From CAYLLN01 sp040901775 (GTDB taxonomy: Bacteria > Planctomycetota > Planctomycetia > Pirellulales > Pirellulaceae), in contig JBBDYF010000260.1 in the NCBI GenBank assembly GCA_040901775.1, positions 9,122-73,121 on the forward strand: 64,000 nt of DNA. Reading direction: 5' to 3'. Below the pieces are notes generated by a model that had not been told where the DNA came from, made no database searches, and saw nothing but the letters and a program-made list of their open reading frames with translations. The position numbers and the translations under genes are program-made. Shown piece after piece: positions 33,143-42,228 of the stretch (positions are counted from its first letter, which is position 1; every line of letters starts with the position of its first letter).

Positions 33143-34483
33143 CTACGCGGTCTTCCAGAAGCCTCCCCGGCTGTGGTCGAACTGCGCTTCCTGGCCGCGG
33201 ATCGCCGGGTTGAACTGCCCGTCCCGAAAGACTTCCTGTCCCATAACCCAGGTGCGGACGGGCCAGCCGGTGAGGGAGACCCCGTGCCACGGCGACCAGC
33301 GCGATTTCGTCTCCTGCGCTTCATTCAGCACGGTGGCGGTCTTGTTCAAATCGACGAGGACCAGGTCGGCATCGTAGCCAATTTCGATCCGTCCCTTGCC
33401 GACGATATCCCAGACGCGGGCCGGTGCGTCGCACATCCAGCGGACGACTTGCTCGAGGGTGCAGCGGCCATTTGTCACTTCGTTGAGCAACAGGGCCAGC
33501 GAGTTCTCGACCGCCGGCAAGCCCGAAGGGGAACCGCCGTGCGTCGGCGAATAGGGCTGTTGTTTCTCTTCCAGTGTGTGCGGCGCATGATCGGTGGCGA
33601 TCACCTGAATGCGGCCCTCTTGCAAAGCTTGCCACAGGCGGCGGTTGTCGTCGGCCGTTTTCAGCGAGGGATTCATCTGGACGAGCGTTCCCAGCCGGGC
33701 GTAGTCGTCGATGTTGAAAAACAAGTGATGCGGGCAGACCTCGGCGGTAATCAGGTCGCGATGATTGGCCAGCAGGTCGGCTTCGTCGCCGGTCGAAACG
33801 TGCAGCACATGAAACCGATGCCGATGGCGAAAGGCCAGATCGATTGCCCGCCGCGTGGCAACGATCGCCGCCCGGTGATCGCGCACCCGGCTGTGATCGG
33901 CGACGTTGGTGCTCCCCGCCAGACGGGCGGCATTGGCGCGCACCGTCGCTTCATCTTCGCAGTGGGCACAGATCGGCAGCGTCGTTTCGGCAAAGATCGC
34001 CTCGAGCGCGGCCTGCTCGTCCACGAGCAACTCGCCCGTACTCGAACCGATGAAAATCTTGATCCCCGGCGTGCGCTGGGCCCGCTTTAGCTCCGCCAGG
34101 TTCTGGCCCGTCGCCCCGATATAGAAGCCGTAGTTCACCAGGCACTTGCTGGCCGCCAGGGCGAGCTTTTCGTGCAAGCGCTCGACGGTCGTGGTGGTTG
34201 GCAAGGTGTTGGGCATTTCCAGGAAGGTGGTCACGCCCCCCTTGGCGCAGGCCCGCGTCGCCGCGCTCAGGTCTTCCTTGTGCGTCAGCCCCGGCTCGCG
34301 GAAATGGACCTGGTCGTCGATCGCCCCCGGCAACAAGTGCAAGCCGCGGGCCGATACCACTTCGTCCGCAGCGGCATGGTCGGCTGCATCGATGGCGGCA
34401 ATGCGGCGATCCTCCACGAGGACATTAGTCCGCACCGAACCCGTTGGCAGAACGACGGTTGCATCGCGAATAAGTGTTTTCAC
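33143..34483 (-). CDS. pyrC: Dihydroorotase (class I-like, DDQVHF subfamily)
   Basis: A 446-residue amidohydrolase for the third step of pyrimidine synthesis, the reversible cyclisation of carbamoyl-aspartate. GTG 34483 (VKTLIRDATVVLP) is chosen because GGAG lies nine bases upstream and relatives start here; the frame is open further up. The metal region is GAIDDQVHFREPGLTHKEDL, in which Gln replaces the first His of HxH. The same form is known in Bacteroidetes-type dihydroorotases, so it does not by itself mean loss of activity. Other motifs are present: EMPNTLPTT, ICAHCEDE, LHVSTGDE, CPHHLFF and ATDHAPHT. It stands apart from other pyr genes. Confidence 0.85.
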   Translation of the reverse strand: MKTLIRDATVVLPTGSVRTNVLVEDRRIAAIDAADHAAADEVVSARGLHLLPGAIDDQVHFREPGLTHKEDLSAATRACAKGGVTTFLEMPNTLPTTTTVERLHEKLALAASKCLVNYGFYIGATGQNLAELKRAQRTPGIKIFIGSSTGELLVDEQAALEAIFAETTLPICAHCEDEATVRANAARLAGSTNVADHSRVRDHRAAIVATRRAIDLAFRHRHRFHVLHVSTGDEADLLANHRDLITAEVCPHHLFFNIDDYARLGTLVQMNPSLKTADDNRRLWQALQEGRIQVIATDHAPHTLEEKQQPYSPTHGGSPSGLPAVENSLALLLNEVTNGRCTLEQVVRWMCDAPARVWDIVGKGRIEIGYDADLVLVDLNKTATVLNEAQETKSRWSPWHGVSLTGWPVRTWVMGQEVFRDGQFNPAIRGQEAQFDHSRGGFWKTA

Positions 34484-34727
34484 CTGGCCAATCTCCGCTA
34501 GTGCCGCTGGTAACAATTTCTGGTCGTTTGTGCCTGAATCATTACCCAAGAGGGCAATGGGAACAACCGCGAGAGAAGGGACCAGAGGGGATGCTTGGCG
34601 TGGCGACAGATAACCGGCCCGAGCCGGCATAAGCCGCACAATCGCGCTGCGGTCCAGGCCAGGCATGTTCTACACTTGGTAGCGGACGGAACCTGTTTTC
34701 GCCCCTTTGTCTATCGCGACGCCGGAC

Positions 34728-35258
34728 ATGTTAGTTGCCCGCTTACGTTTGGTGCTGGTCAACGCGCTGATCGCCGTCATTCTGGCGGTGGTGCTGCTCG
34801 ACGCCCTGCCACAAGCTCCGGCCGCTTTGGGCGACCTGGTGAGGCCGCTCGCCCGGCGGGTTGGCCTGGGGCAGCATTGGCAGGTGTTCGCCCCCGATCC
34901 CGATAGCGTCAACATGCGTTTTCGAGCCGAGATCACCTATCGCGACGGCCAGACCGCGGTGTGGCGATCGCCCAATTGGCCGCAACAATCGGTCTGGGAG
35001 CGAATGGCGGGGCATCGCCGCGAAGAATGGCTCGACAACGGCTGGGGGCAGGAAGACTCGCCTGCTTGGCCGGGTTGGGCCCGCCATCTGGCCCGGCTGA
35101 TGCGGCCCGACGATCCCCAGGCCGATCGCGACGCCGAAGTGAAGATCGTCGTCGAACAATACTCGATTCCTCCCGCCAGCGATCGTCCGTGGCGCAGTTG
35201 GCGCGAGCCCTCCACGTTCGACGAATCGTGGACCCTGACGATCGAGAAGCTGCCATGA
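34728..35258 (+). CDS. Hypothetical anchored protein coupled to an HTTM gene
   Basis: A 176-residue protein with one N-terminal membrane helix (LRLVLVNALIAVILAVVLL) and a soluble remainder rich in Trp and Pro (LGQHWQVFAPDPDSVNMRF; WRSPNWPQQSVWERM). No motif is recognised. ATG 34728 is preferred to a TTG seven codons earlier. Its TGA overlaps the ATG of the following HTTM protein (ATGA). Small partners with the QxWxxFAPxP pattern are often found beside HTTM proteins, suggesting the two form one membrane complex; this is inference. Confidence 0.7.
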   Translation: MLVARLRLVLVNALIAVILAVVLLDALPQAPAALGDLVRPLARRVGLGQHWQVFAPDPDSVNMRFRAEITYRDGQTAVWRSPNWPQQSVWERMAGHRREEWLDNGWGQEDSPAWPGWARHLARLMRPDDPQADRDAEVKIVVEQYSIPPASDRPWRSWREPSTFDESWTLTIEKLP

Positions 35259-36226
35259 GCCAAAGCGAAGGCTACAGCCTGGTCGCGGCCTGGCAAGCGC
35301 TGGCCCGCGGTTGGAACCGCTTCTTCCATGCCCCGCAGGATACGCGGGTCTGTGCCGCGGTTCGCATTGCCCAGGCGGCCGTGCTGCTGGTGAACCTGGC
35401 GTTTCTGTATCCCGATTTGAACCTGTGGTACACCGATGGCGGCGTGCTGCCATCGGCCGCCAGCCGCGAGATGGGCGATCCCTTTGGCTGGTCGCTGTTG
35501 TGGCACTTGCCGGCGACGAGAGGGGTCGTTCACGCTTGCTTCTGGGTGCTCGTGGGGCACACCGTACTGCTGCTGTTGGGTTTTTGCTCGCGGATTAATG
35601 CGATGGCCGTGCTGGTGTGGCTGATCTCGTTTCAAAACCGCAACGAGCAAATCCTCGACGGCGAAGACTTCGTCATGCGGGTCATCCTGGTGTTCTTGAT
35701 CCTGATGCCTGGCGGCTGGTGCTGGTCGGTCGATGCCTGGCTGCGGCGGTGGCGGAGCCCCATCGCGTCCGCGAGCGATTCCCCCTGGCAGCCGGCCTGG
35801 GGCCTCCGGCTGCTGCAAATCCAGATGGCCACAATCTATTTCTCGGCCGGATTATGGAAGGCCGCGGGCGCGTCGTGGATCGACGGCACCGCGCTTTACT
35901 ACGTGGCCCGGCTGGACGACTATTTTGGCAAGTTTCCGACGCCGGCGTTCCTGTTCGATACCCCGTGGCTCGTCGCCCTGATCACCTGGTCGGTCGTGTT
36001 GGGCGAGTTGCTCGTTCCCTTGTTCATTTGGTTTCGCGAAACCCGCCGCCTGTGCCTGGTGGCCGCCATCTTGTTTCATCTGGCGAACGAGTACACGATG
36101 CATCTGTTCCTGTTCCACTGGGCGATGCTGGCCGGCTGGCTGGCGTTTGTTCGGGCGGAAGATTTTGCCTGGCTCGCTGGCCGCCCGCGCAGCAACTCCG
36201 CCCTACCTCTGACCTCTGACCTCTGA
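35255..36226 (+). CDS. HTTM-domain membrane protein (vitamin-K-dependent carboxylase-like)
   Basis: A 323-residue integral membrane protein with about seven to eight helices, related to the HTTM domain that includes gamma-glutamyl carboxylase. Typical features are RIAQAAVLLVNLAFLYPDL near the N-terminus, FLILMPGGWCWSVD, QIQMATIYFSAGLWKAAG with the conserved Trp/Lys, and the C-terminal LHW-like LFLFHWAMLAGWLAF. Bacterial HTTM proteins have no proven general role. The last ten residues (ending LPLTSDL) and the stop are encoded by a CCTCTGA repeat, so the natural C-terminus may have been altered. The HAD gene follows after 14 bases. Confidence 0.8.
   Translation: MSQSEGYSLVAAWQALARGWNRFFHAPQDTRVCAAVRIAQAAVLLVNLAFLYPDLNLWYTDGGVLPSAASREMGDPFGWSLLWHLPATRGVVHACFWVLVGHTVLLLLGFCSRINAMAVLVWLISFQNRNEQILDGEDFVMRVILVFLILMPGGWCWSVDAWLRRWRSPIASASDSPWQPAWGLRLLQIQMATIYFSAGLWKAAGASWIDGTALYYVARLDDYFGKFPTPAFLFDTPWLVALITWSVVLGELLVPLFIWFRETRRLCLVAAILFHLANEYTMHLFLFHWAMLAGWLAFVRAEDFAWLAGRPRSNSALPLTSDL
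36206..36226. repeat. CCTCTGA heptamer repeat forming the HTTM gene end
   Basis: Three perfect 7-base units CCTCTGA end exactly at the TGA stop of the HTTM gene. A related CTGACCCC-type tract, read from the other strand, lies inside uvrA near 59032-59062. Confidence 0.8.
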
Positions 36227-36240
36227 CTCCCGGCTCTCCC

Positions 36241-36834
36241 GTGATCCGCGGCATCCTGTTCGATCTCGACAACACGCTGGTCGATTCGCGGCTCGATTTC
36301 GAGGCGATGCGCCTGGAAATGCAATTGCCTGCGGGCCTGCCGATTTTGGAAGCGATCTACCTTCTCGAACCGGCAGCCGCGGCCCGTTGCCGAGACATTT
36401 TGCACCAGCACGAGCGGGCCGGCGCCGAACAAGCCACGCTCTTGCCGGGAGTGCCGGAGTTGCTCGACGAACTGGCTCGCCGCGGGCTCCCCTATGCCAT
36501 TGCCACCCGCAACAGCCGCGAAATCGCCCTCGCGACACTCGCCAAGTTCCGCCTCGAGATCGAGCTGGTCCTCTCTCGCGATTGCGGCCCGATCAAGCCC
36601 GACCCTTGGCCGGTGCATTTTGTCTGCCAGCAGTGGAATCTCCAGCCGGCGGAAGTGGTAGTGATCGGCGACTACCGCTTCGACATCGAATGCGGTCGCT
36701 CGGCTGGGGCCAAAACGGTGCTGCTGACGCACGCCGGCAATCCCGACGCGCATCCGAACTTGGAGCAGGCCGACTTGGTGCTATCATCGCTGGCGGAATA
36801 CCCCCGGCTGCTAGCATGGCTCGAATCGGTCTAG
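36241..36834 (+). CDS. HAD-superfamily phosphatase (phosphoglycolate-phosphatase-like)
   Basis: A 197-residue haloacid-dehalogenase-type hydrolase starting with GTG. Motif I is FDLDNTLVDS with nucleophile Asp, motif II is the Thr in AIATRNS, motif III is the Lys in GPIKPDP, and motif IV is IGDYRFDIECGRSAG. A small helical cap (about 20-75) lies between motifs I and II. It would remove phosphate from a small metabolite such as phosphoglycolate; the substrate is not determined. Likely in one transcript with the HTTM gene. Confidence 0.88.
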   Translation: MIRGILFDLDNTLVDSRLDFEAMRLEMQLPAGLPILEAIYLLEPAAAARCRDILHQHERAGAEQATLLPGVPELLDELARRGLPYAIATRNSREIALATLAKFRLEIELVLSRDCGPIKPDPWPVHFVCQQWNLQPAEVVVIGDYRFDIECGRSAGAKTVLLTHAGNPDAHPNLEQADLVLSSLAEYPRLLAWLESV

Positions 36835-36917
36835 GGCCAAGGCGTACCGATTGGCTATCATTCAATCGATTCGCTGCCGCTACTATTTCCGGTTCGTGTT
36901 TTTCTGGGAGGTCACGG

Positions 36918-38021
36918 ATGACCCGCCTGCTGATTGGACTGTCGTTCCTGTTGTCGCTCATCGAAGCCGCGCCGCTCTTGGCCCAGACAACGAATCGCCC
37001 GGCCGGTATTCAAGCCGGTCCCCAAGCCGCTCCAACGCGTGCGGTACCCGCTCAGCGGCAGCCCGTGCGCCAGGTGAACGGCGACGGCCCCATCCGCCAA
37101 CCGCTGCCCGTCATCGCTCCGGCCGTGGCGGCCCCCGCCGGTCCCCAGCAGCCGAGCTGGATCCCGCTCGCCCCGGATCATGAAAAGTGGGTCGGCGATG
37201 TCCTCCGCTATTGGGAAGGGCGAAGCGACAAGATCAAAGCCCTGTCGTGCGAATTCACCCGCTGGGAATACGACCCGGTCTTCGGTCCCCAGGATCCGGG
37301 AACGCCTAAGACGATCGCCAAGGGGGTGATCAAGTACGCCCAGCCGGACAAAGGGGCGTTCGAGGTGAAGCAATTGAGTCTGTACACGCCTCCGGCCAAG
37401 GCGGGCGACAAGCCGCAATATGTTCCGCAAGATGCCGCGTTTTCCGAGCACTGGGTGTGCGACGGCAAGCAGATCTTTGTGTTTGAAGCGTTGAAGAAGC
37501 AAGTCACGCAAAGGGAGCTTCCGCCCGAGATGCAAGGCAAGGCGATCGCCGACGGCCCGCTGCCGTTTTTGTTTGGGGCCCGGGCCGAAACGATCAAGGC
37601 CCGCTACTGGGTCCGCGGCTTGCCCCAAAGCGGCAATGGCAAGTACTGGCTCGAAGCGGTTCCCAAGTCGCGGCAGGACGCGCAAAACTTCAAGGCGGTG
37701 ACGATTGTCCTCGACGAGAAGACCTACCTGCCCGAACTGCTGGAAGTGCTGGCCCCCAACTACGACAGTAAGACGAACCCGGCCAAGACGACCTACCATT
37801 TGACCAACCACGACGTCACCGACGACAAGCTCAGCGCCAAGCAGGTTTGGGATAAGCTGAACTTCTTCCAGTCCGCCTTCTACGCGCCGAAACGACCCTC
37901 CGGCTGGACCTGGGTCGTCGAGCGGGCCGACGGCACCACCGCCTCGCCCAGCGACGCGCAATCTCGCGAAGCGACGCGTCCCGCCGCCAACAAACGATTT
38001 CCGTCGCCCCTGCCGCGGTAG
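36918..38021 (+). CDS. TIGR03009-like secreted planctomycete protein
   Basis: A 367-residue exported protein. ATG 36918 follows GGGAGG by six bases and begins a signal peptide (MTRLLIGLSFLLSLIEAAPLLAQ). A Pro/Gln/Ala-rich linker (25-85) leads to a domain with ALSCEFTRWEYDPVFGP, AFSEHWVCDGKQIFVFE, PFLFGARAETIKARYWVR and QNFKAVTIVLDEKTYLPE. This pattern matches the planctomycete family TIGR03009, which resembles LolA/LppX lipoprotein-carrier folds. It may therefore bind lipid or lipoprotein in the periplasm; no experiment is known to me. The tail is low complexity and basic. Confidence 0.75.
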   Translation: MTRLLIGLSFLLSLIEAAPLLAQTTNRPAGIQAGPQAAPTRAVPAQRQPVRQVNGDGPIRQPLPVIAPAVAAPAGPQQPSWIPLAPDHEKWVGDVLRYWEGRSDKIKALSCEFTRWEYDPVFGPQDPGTPKTIAKGVIKYAQPDKGAFEVKQLSLYTPPAKAGDKPQYVPQDAAFSEHWVCDGKQIFVFEALKKQVTQRELPPEMQGKAIADGPLPFLFGARAETIKARYWVRGLPQSGNGKYWLEAVPKSRQDAQNFKAVTIVLDEKTYLPELLEVLAPNYDSKTNPAKTTYHLTNHDVTDDKLSAKQVWDKLNFFQSAFYAPKRPSGWTWVVERADGTTASPSDAQSREATRPAANKRFPSPLPR

Positions 38022-38047
38022 CTACTGGCCTGATTTCCCCTTTTGCC

Positions 38048-38077
38048 TTGAGTGTTGGCTCCTCTTTGCAATAAAAT
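38048..38077 (+). promoter_or_regulatory. Promoter before the DUF1549/DUF1553 gene
   Basis: TTGAGT and TAAAAT are 18 bases apart, 60 bases before the coding start. Both hexamers keep most consensus positions. Confidence 0.45.
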
Positions 38078-38137
38078 GGGGAGCCGAAGCGTCATGCTTA
38101 CTGGGATGACGGTGCGCTCGCAGGGAGATCGTTGGTC

Positions 38138-40741
38138 ATGCGGGTCCGATTTTGCTTTCAAATATTGCCGCTGGTTCTAATGTTAACGGCAACAGGCGCG
38201 TCGTGGGCCGCCGAACCCGCGCCGACGCCCGCCAAGCTGCCCCCCGCCGCGGAGCGCAAGGTCGATTTTCAGCGCGACATCGAGCCGATCTTCGCCAACC
38301 ACTGCAATCACTGCCACGGCCCTGACGAGCAGCAGGGCTATCTGCGGCTCGACGCGCGGGGCGTGGTCCTGCGGGGTGGCCAGTCGGGGCCGCTGCTCGC
38401 TGCCGGCAAAAGCGCGGAGAGTTTGCTCGTGCAGCGCCTCGCCGGGCTGGGTACGGAAAAGCGGATGCCGCTGGAGGACGACCCGCTCACCGACCAGCAG
38501 ATCGGCTTGATCCGGGCCTGGATCGACCAGGGGGCAGCCTGGCCCGACGGCGTTGGCTCGCCCGCGACCGAAGTGAACAAGCACTGGGCCTACGTCGCGC
38601 CCAAAGCGCCGCCGCTGCCAACCGTCGCGAACCGGGCCTGGCCGCAGTCGCCGCTCGACACGTTCATCCTGGCCCGGCTGGAGAAAGAGGAGCTGGCTCC
38701 TTCGCCCAAGGCGAATCGCGAGCGGCTGATCCGGCGGGCGTCGCTCGATCTGGTTGGCCTGCCACCGAGCGTGGCCGACGTCGATGCCTTTCTGGCCGAC
38801 GACGCGCCCGACGCCTACCAGCGACTGATCGACCGCTTGCTCGCTTCGCCCCGCTATGGCGAACGCTGGGCGACTCCCTGGCTCGACGCCGCCCGCTACG
38901 CCGATTCCAACGGCTACCAGCGCGACGGCCATCGGACGATCTGGCCCTACCGCGACTACGTGATTCGCTCGCTCAACGCCGATTTGCCGTTCGACCAGTT
39001 CACGCTCGAACAACTGGCGGGCGATCTATTGCCCGCGGCGACACTCGACCAGCAGATCGCCACCGGTTTTCAGCGCTGCACGACGGTCAATGTCGAGGCG
39101 GGAACCGATGAGGAAGAGAACCGGACCAACCAGGTGATCGACCGCGTCAACGTCATGGGCACGGTCTGGCTGGGGACCACGCTGGAATGTTGCCAGTGCC
39201 ACAACCACAAGTACGATCCGTTCAGCCAGCGCGACTATTACCGGCTGTTCGCCTTCTTCAACAATTCGCCCAAGGAAACGCGGACCTTGAAGAAGGGCTC
39301 GGTCGCACTCGAGTTCGCCGGCCCGGAGGTTCAGCTTGCCGAGTCCGACGACCGGCGCGAAGAGCGTGAGGCTTTACTCGCGGAAAGCAAGGAACTTGCC
39401 GCGCAGCTCGACGCTTGCGTCGAGAACGAAGCGACCGGCCTGGCGGCTTGGGAAGAAGAGATGGCGGACGAAGCAAAGGCCAAACAGACCAAATTGCCGG
39501 CCAACATCCGCCGCATCCTGGCGCGGGCAGCCGACAAGCGGAACAAGAAGCAGCAGAAACAATTGCGGACTTACTTTGTCGGCCTGCGCCCCGCAGCGAA
39601 AAAAATGCAGGCCGAAATTACCCGGCTCGAGCGGGAGACCGCGGCGCTCGCTCTGCCGACGTCGCTGGTCATGGACGAACTGGACGAGCCGCGAATGACC
39701 GCCCTGTTTCAGCGCGGCAGCTTTTTGACGCCGGGCGAAACGGTGACCGCTGGAACGCCCCGCATTCTCCCCCCAATGGCTTCCGACTCGCCGCAAAACC
39801 GGCTCGGCCTGGCCCGCTGGCTGGTCGATCCGGCCAACCCGCTAACCGCCCGGGTCCAGGTCAACCGCGCCTGGGCGCAGTTCTTTGGCCGCGGCATCGT
39901 CGCCAGCGAGGAAGACTTTGGAACCCAGTCGGAACCGGCCACGCATCCCGACCTGCTCGACTGGCTAGCGGTGGAACTGGCTGGTCGCGGCTGGTCGCGC
40001 AAACTCGTTCACCGGCGGATCGTCCAATCGGCAACCTACCAGCAGGCGAGCGACGTGCGCGACGAGTTGCTGACCAAGGATCCAAACAACCTGCTGCTGG
40101 CCCGCGCGCCGCGGCTGCGGTTGTCGGCCGAGGCGATCCGCGACAACGCCCTGACAATCGGCGGCCAGCTTTCGACCAAGATGCACGGGCCGCCCGTCTA
40201 TCCGCCGCAGCCCGAGGGGATTTGGCGCGTGACCGGCAACGTGGATAACACCTATCGCGCGTCGTCGGGGGCCGATGCCCATCGTCGCGGCCTGTACACC
40301 GTCTGGCGGCGGAGCGCCCTGTATCCCAGCTTTTCGAATTTCGACGCCCCCGATCGCTCGGCCTGCACGACCAGTCGTCCCCGGACGAGCACGCCGCTCC
40401 AAGCGCTCACGCTGCAGAACGACCCAGTCTATGTCGCGGCGGCCGGGTCGCTGGCCGATGCGCTGCTGGCTGCCGGCTCGCCGTGCGAGTGCGACGCCGA
40501 CCAGCGCTTGACCCATGCCTTCCGCGCAGCCCTGGCCCGCCGCCCCACCGCCGTGGAACTGGCCCAGCTACGCTCGATCTTGGATCAAGCTTGCGAGCGA
40601 TATGCGGCCGATCCCCAGGCCGCGAAAGAACTTGTGGGTAAGCACGAACTGCCGGCGAATGTGAACCCTGCCGACTGGTCCGCCTGGTTCAACGTCGCCC
40701 ACGTTTTGCTGAACCTCGACGAAACGATTACAAAAAACTGA
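38138..40741 (+). CDS. DUF1549/DUF1553 cytochrome-c-type protein (PSCyt1)
   Basis: An 867-residue exported protein of a family that is greatly expanded in planctomycetes. A signal peptide (about 1-26) is followed by a cytochrome domain PSCyt1 (FQRDIEPIFANHCNHCHGPDEQQG, haem motif CNHCH). DUF1549 begins near RLIRRASLDLVGLPPS and holds CCQCHNHKYDPFSQRDYY, a second CxxCH. A coiled region (about 390-510) precedes DUF1553 (NRLGLARWLVDPANPLTARV; CTTSRPRTSTPLQALTLQND). It is probably an envelope electron carrier linked to breakdown of complex carbon. Forms an operon with the DUF1501 gene, one base apart, the standard pairing. TTG 38132 is an alternative start with a nearer GGGAG. Confidence 0.9.
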   Translation: MRVRFCFQILPLVLMLTATGASWAAEPAPTPAKLPPAAERKVDFQRDIEPIFANHCNHCHGPDEQQGYLRLDARGVVLRGGQSGPLLAAGKSAESLLVQRLAGLGTEKRMPLEDDPLTDQQIGLIRAWIDQGAAWPDGVGSPATEVNKHWAYVAPKAPPLPTVANRAWPQSPLDTFILARLEKEELAPSPKANRERLIRRASLDLVGLPPSVADVDAFLADDAPDAYQRLIDRLLASPRYGERWATPWLDAARYADSNGYQRDGHRTIWPYRDYVIRSLNADLPFDQFTLEQLAGDLLPAATLDQQIATGFQRCTTVNVEAGTDEEENRTNQVIDRVNVMGTVWLGTTLECCQCHNHKYDPFSQRDYYRLFAFFNNSPKETRTLKKGSVALEFAGPEVQLAESDDRREEREALLAESKELAAQLDACVENEATGLAAWEEEMADEAKAKQTKLPANIRRILARAADKRNKKQQKQLRTYFVGLRPAAKKMQAEITRLERETAALALPTSLVMDELDEPRMTALFQRGSFLTPGETVTAGTPRILPPMASDSPQNRLGLARWLVDPANPLTARVQVNRAWAQFFGRGIVASEEDFGTQSEPATHPDLLDWLAVELAGRGWSRKLVHRRIVQSATYQQASDVRDELLTKDPNNLLLARAPRLRLSAEAIRDNALTIGGQLSTKMHGPPVYPPQPEGIWRVTGNVDNTYRASSGADAHRRGLYTVWRRSALYPSFSNFDAPDRSACTTSRPRTSTPLQALTLQNDPVYVAAAGSLADALLAAGSPCECDADQRLTHAFRAALARRPTAVELAQLRSILDQACERYAADPQAAKELVGKHELPANVNPADWSAWFNVAHVLLNLDETITKN

Positions 40742-40742
40742 C

Positions 40743-42197
40743 ATGCCCGCCCATCTTAATTCTGAAATCCACGATTTGCAATCCGCCCTGACTCGCCGCG
40801 CCCTCTTTCAGCGCGGCGGCATGGGAATCGGCGCCTTGGCGCTCGGTGCCCTGTTGGGCGAAGAAGCGAGGTCTGCTGCGCCGGCGGAAAGCCAAACAGG
40901 ACTCATCCAGCCGCACTTCCCCGCCCGGGCTAAGAGCGTCATCTTCCTGCACATGGTCGGCGCGCCTTCGCAACTGGAACTGTTCGATCATAAGCCTGAG
41001 CTTGCCAAGTACGACGGGCAGAAGTGCCCGCAGCACCTGATTGAAGGGAAGCGGTTTGCCTTCCTCCGCGGGCATCCGTCGCTGCTCGGCCCGCGGTTCA
41101 AGTTCGCCCGGCATGGCGAGTCCGGCCTGGAGCTCTCGGAACTGTTGCCGCATCTGGCGAGCGTCGCCGACGACATCGCCGTCGTCAAATCGCTGCACAC
41201 CGAACAGATCAATCACGGTCCCGCCCAACTAATGTTTCATACCGGCTTCGGGCGGTTCGGCCGGCCGAGCGTCGGCTCGTGGGTCAGCTATGGCCTGGGC
41301 AGCGAGAACCGCGACCTGCCCGCCTATGTCGTTATGATCACCGGCAAAGTTGCGGGGGCCGGCGGCGCGCTGTGGGGCAACGGCTTTCTGCCCGGCATGC
41401 ACCAGGGGGTCGAGTTCCGCAGCGAGGGAGACCCCGTGCTGTTTCTCTCGAACCCCAGCGGCATCACCGGTGATGATCGGCGGCGGCTGCTCGACGGCGT
41501 GCAAGCCCTCAATCGCACGCAACTGGCCGATGTGAGCGATCCCGAAATTGCCACCCGCATCGCCCAGTACGAAATGTCGTATCGCATGCAGTCGTCGGTT
41601 CCCGAATTGATGCGACTGTCCGACGAATCGGCAGCCACGCTGGCCATGTACGGAGCCCAGCCGGGTGAAAAGTCGTTTGCCAACAACTGCCTGCTCGCCC
41701 GCCGGCTGGTCGAGCGGGGCGTGCGCTTCGTGCAGCTCTTTCATGCCGACTGGGATACGCACGGCAACCTGGAAAGTGCCCTGCCGGCCCGCTGCCAAGA
41801 GGTCGATCGGCCGATGGCCGCCCTGGTGCAAGACCTGAAACAGCGCGGACTGCTCGACGAAACGCTAGTCGTTTGGGGAGGCGAGTTTGGCCGCACCCCC
41901 ATGCTGCAAGGGACCGACGCCGACGACAACCCGGCCGCCAAACCGGGCCGCGATCACCAGAAAGACGCCTTCTCGATTTGGCTGGCCGGCGGCGGCATCC
42001 AGGGGGGAACGACGGTCGGCAAGACCGACGACCTGGGTTATATGGTTGCCGCAGACCCGGTTCATGTGAACGACTTTCACGCCACGCTGCTGCACCTGCT
42101 GGGTCTCGACCACGAGCGGCTCACCTACAAGTTCCAGGGGCGGCAATACCGGCTGACGGACGTGGCGGGCAGCGTGGTAAGGAAGTTGTTGGCATAG
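40743..42197 (+). CDS. DUF1501 protein, exported
   Basis: A 484-residue protein of the DUF1501 family, which has an alkaline-phosphatase/sulfatase-like fold. The N-terminus has a possible Tat signal (TRRALFQRGGMGIGALALGAL). Family motifs are KSVIFLHMVGAPSQLELFDHKP, VKSLHTEQINHGPAQLMFHTG, VWGGEFGRTP and DHQKDAFSIWLAGGGIQGG. It is almost always encoded next to a DUF1549/1553 protein and is thought to act with it, but the reaction is unknown. Confidence 0.9.
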   Translation: MPAHLNSEIHDLQSALTRRALFQRGGMGIGALALGALLGEEARSAAPAESQTGLIQPHFPARAKSVIFLHMVGAPSQLELFDHKPELAKYDGQKCPQHLIEGKRFAFLRGHPSLLGPRFKFARHGESGLELSELLPHLASVADDIAVVKSLHTEQINHGPAQLMFHTGFGRFGRPSVGSWVSYGLGSENRDLPAYVVMITGKVAGAGGALWGNGFLPGMHQGVEFRSEGDPVLFLSNPSGITGDDRRRLLDGVQALNRTQLADVSDPEIATRIAQYEMSYRMQSSVPELMRLSDESAATLAMYGAQPGEKSFANNCLLARRLVERGVRFVQLFHADWDTHGNLESALPARCQEVDRPMAALVQDLKQRGLLDETLVVWGGEFGRTPMLQGTDADDNPAAKPGRDHQKDAFSIWLAGGGIQGGTTVGKTDDLGYMVAADPVHVNDFHATLLHLLGLDHERLTYKFQGRQYRLTDVAGSVVRKLLA

Positions 42198-42228
42198 TGT
42201 GGCGTACAATGGAGCTAGGAGAAACAAC

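Noticed and set aside
34331..34360. Dihydroorotase as an inactive enzyme because HxH is QVH
   Set aside because: The DDQVHFREPG form is typical of an active subfamily known from Bacteroidetes, so the change is not evidence of lost function.
34961..35254. Extension of the HTTM protein into the upstream gene
   Set aside because: The out-of-frame sequence is low complexity; ATG 35255 overlaps the upstream TGA and starts a normal HTTM N-terminus.
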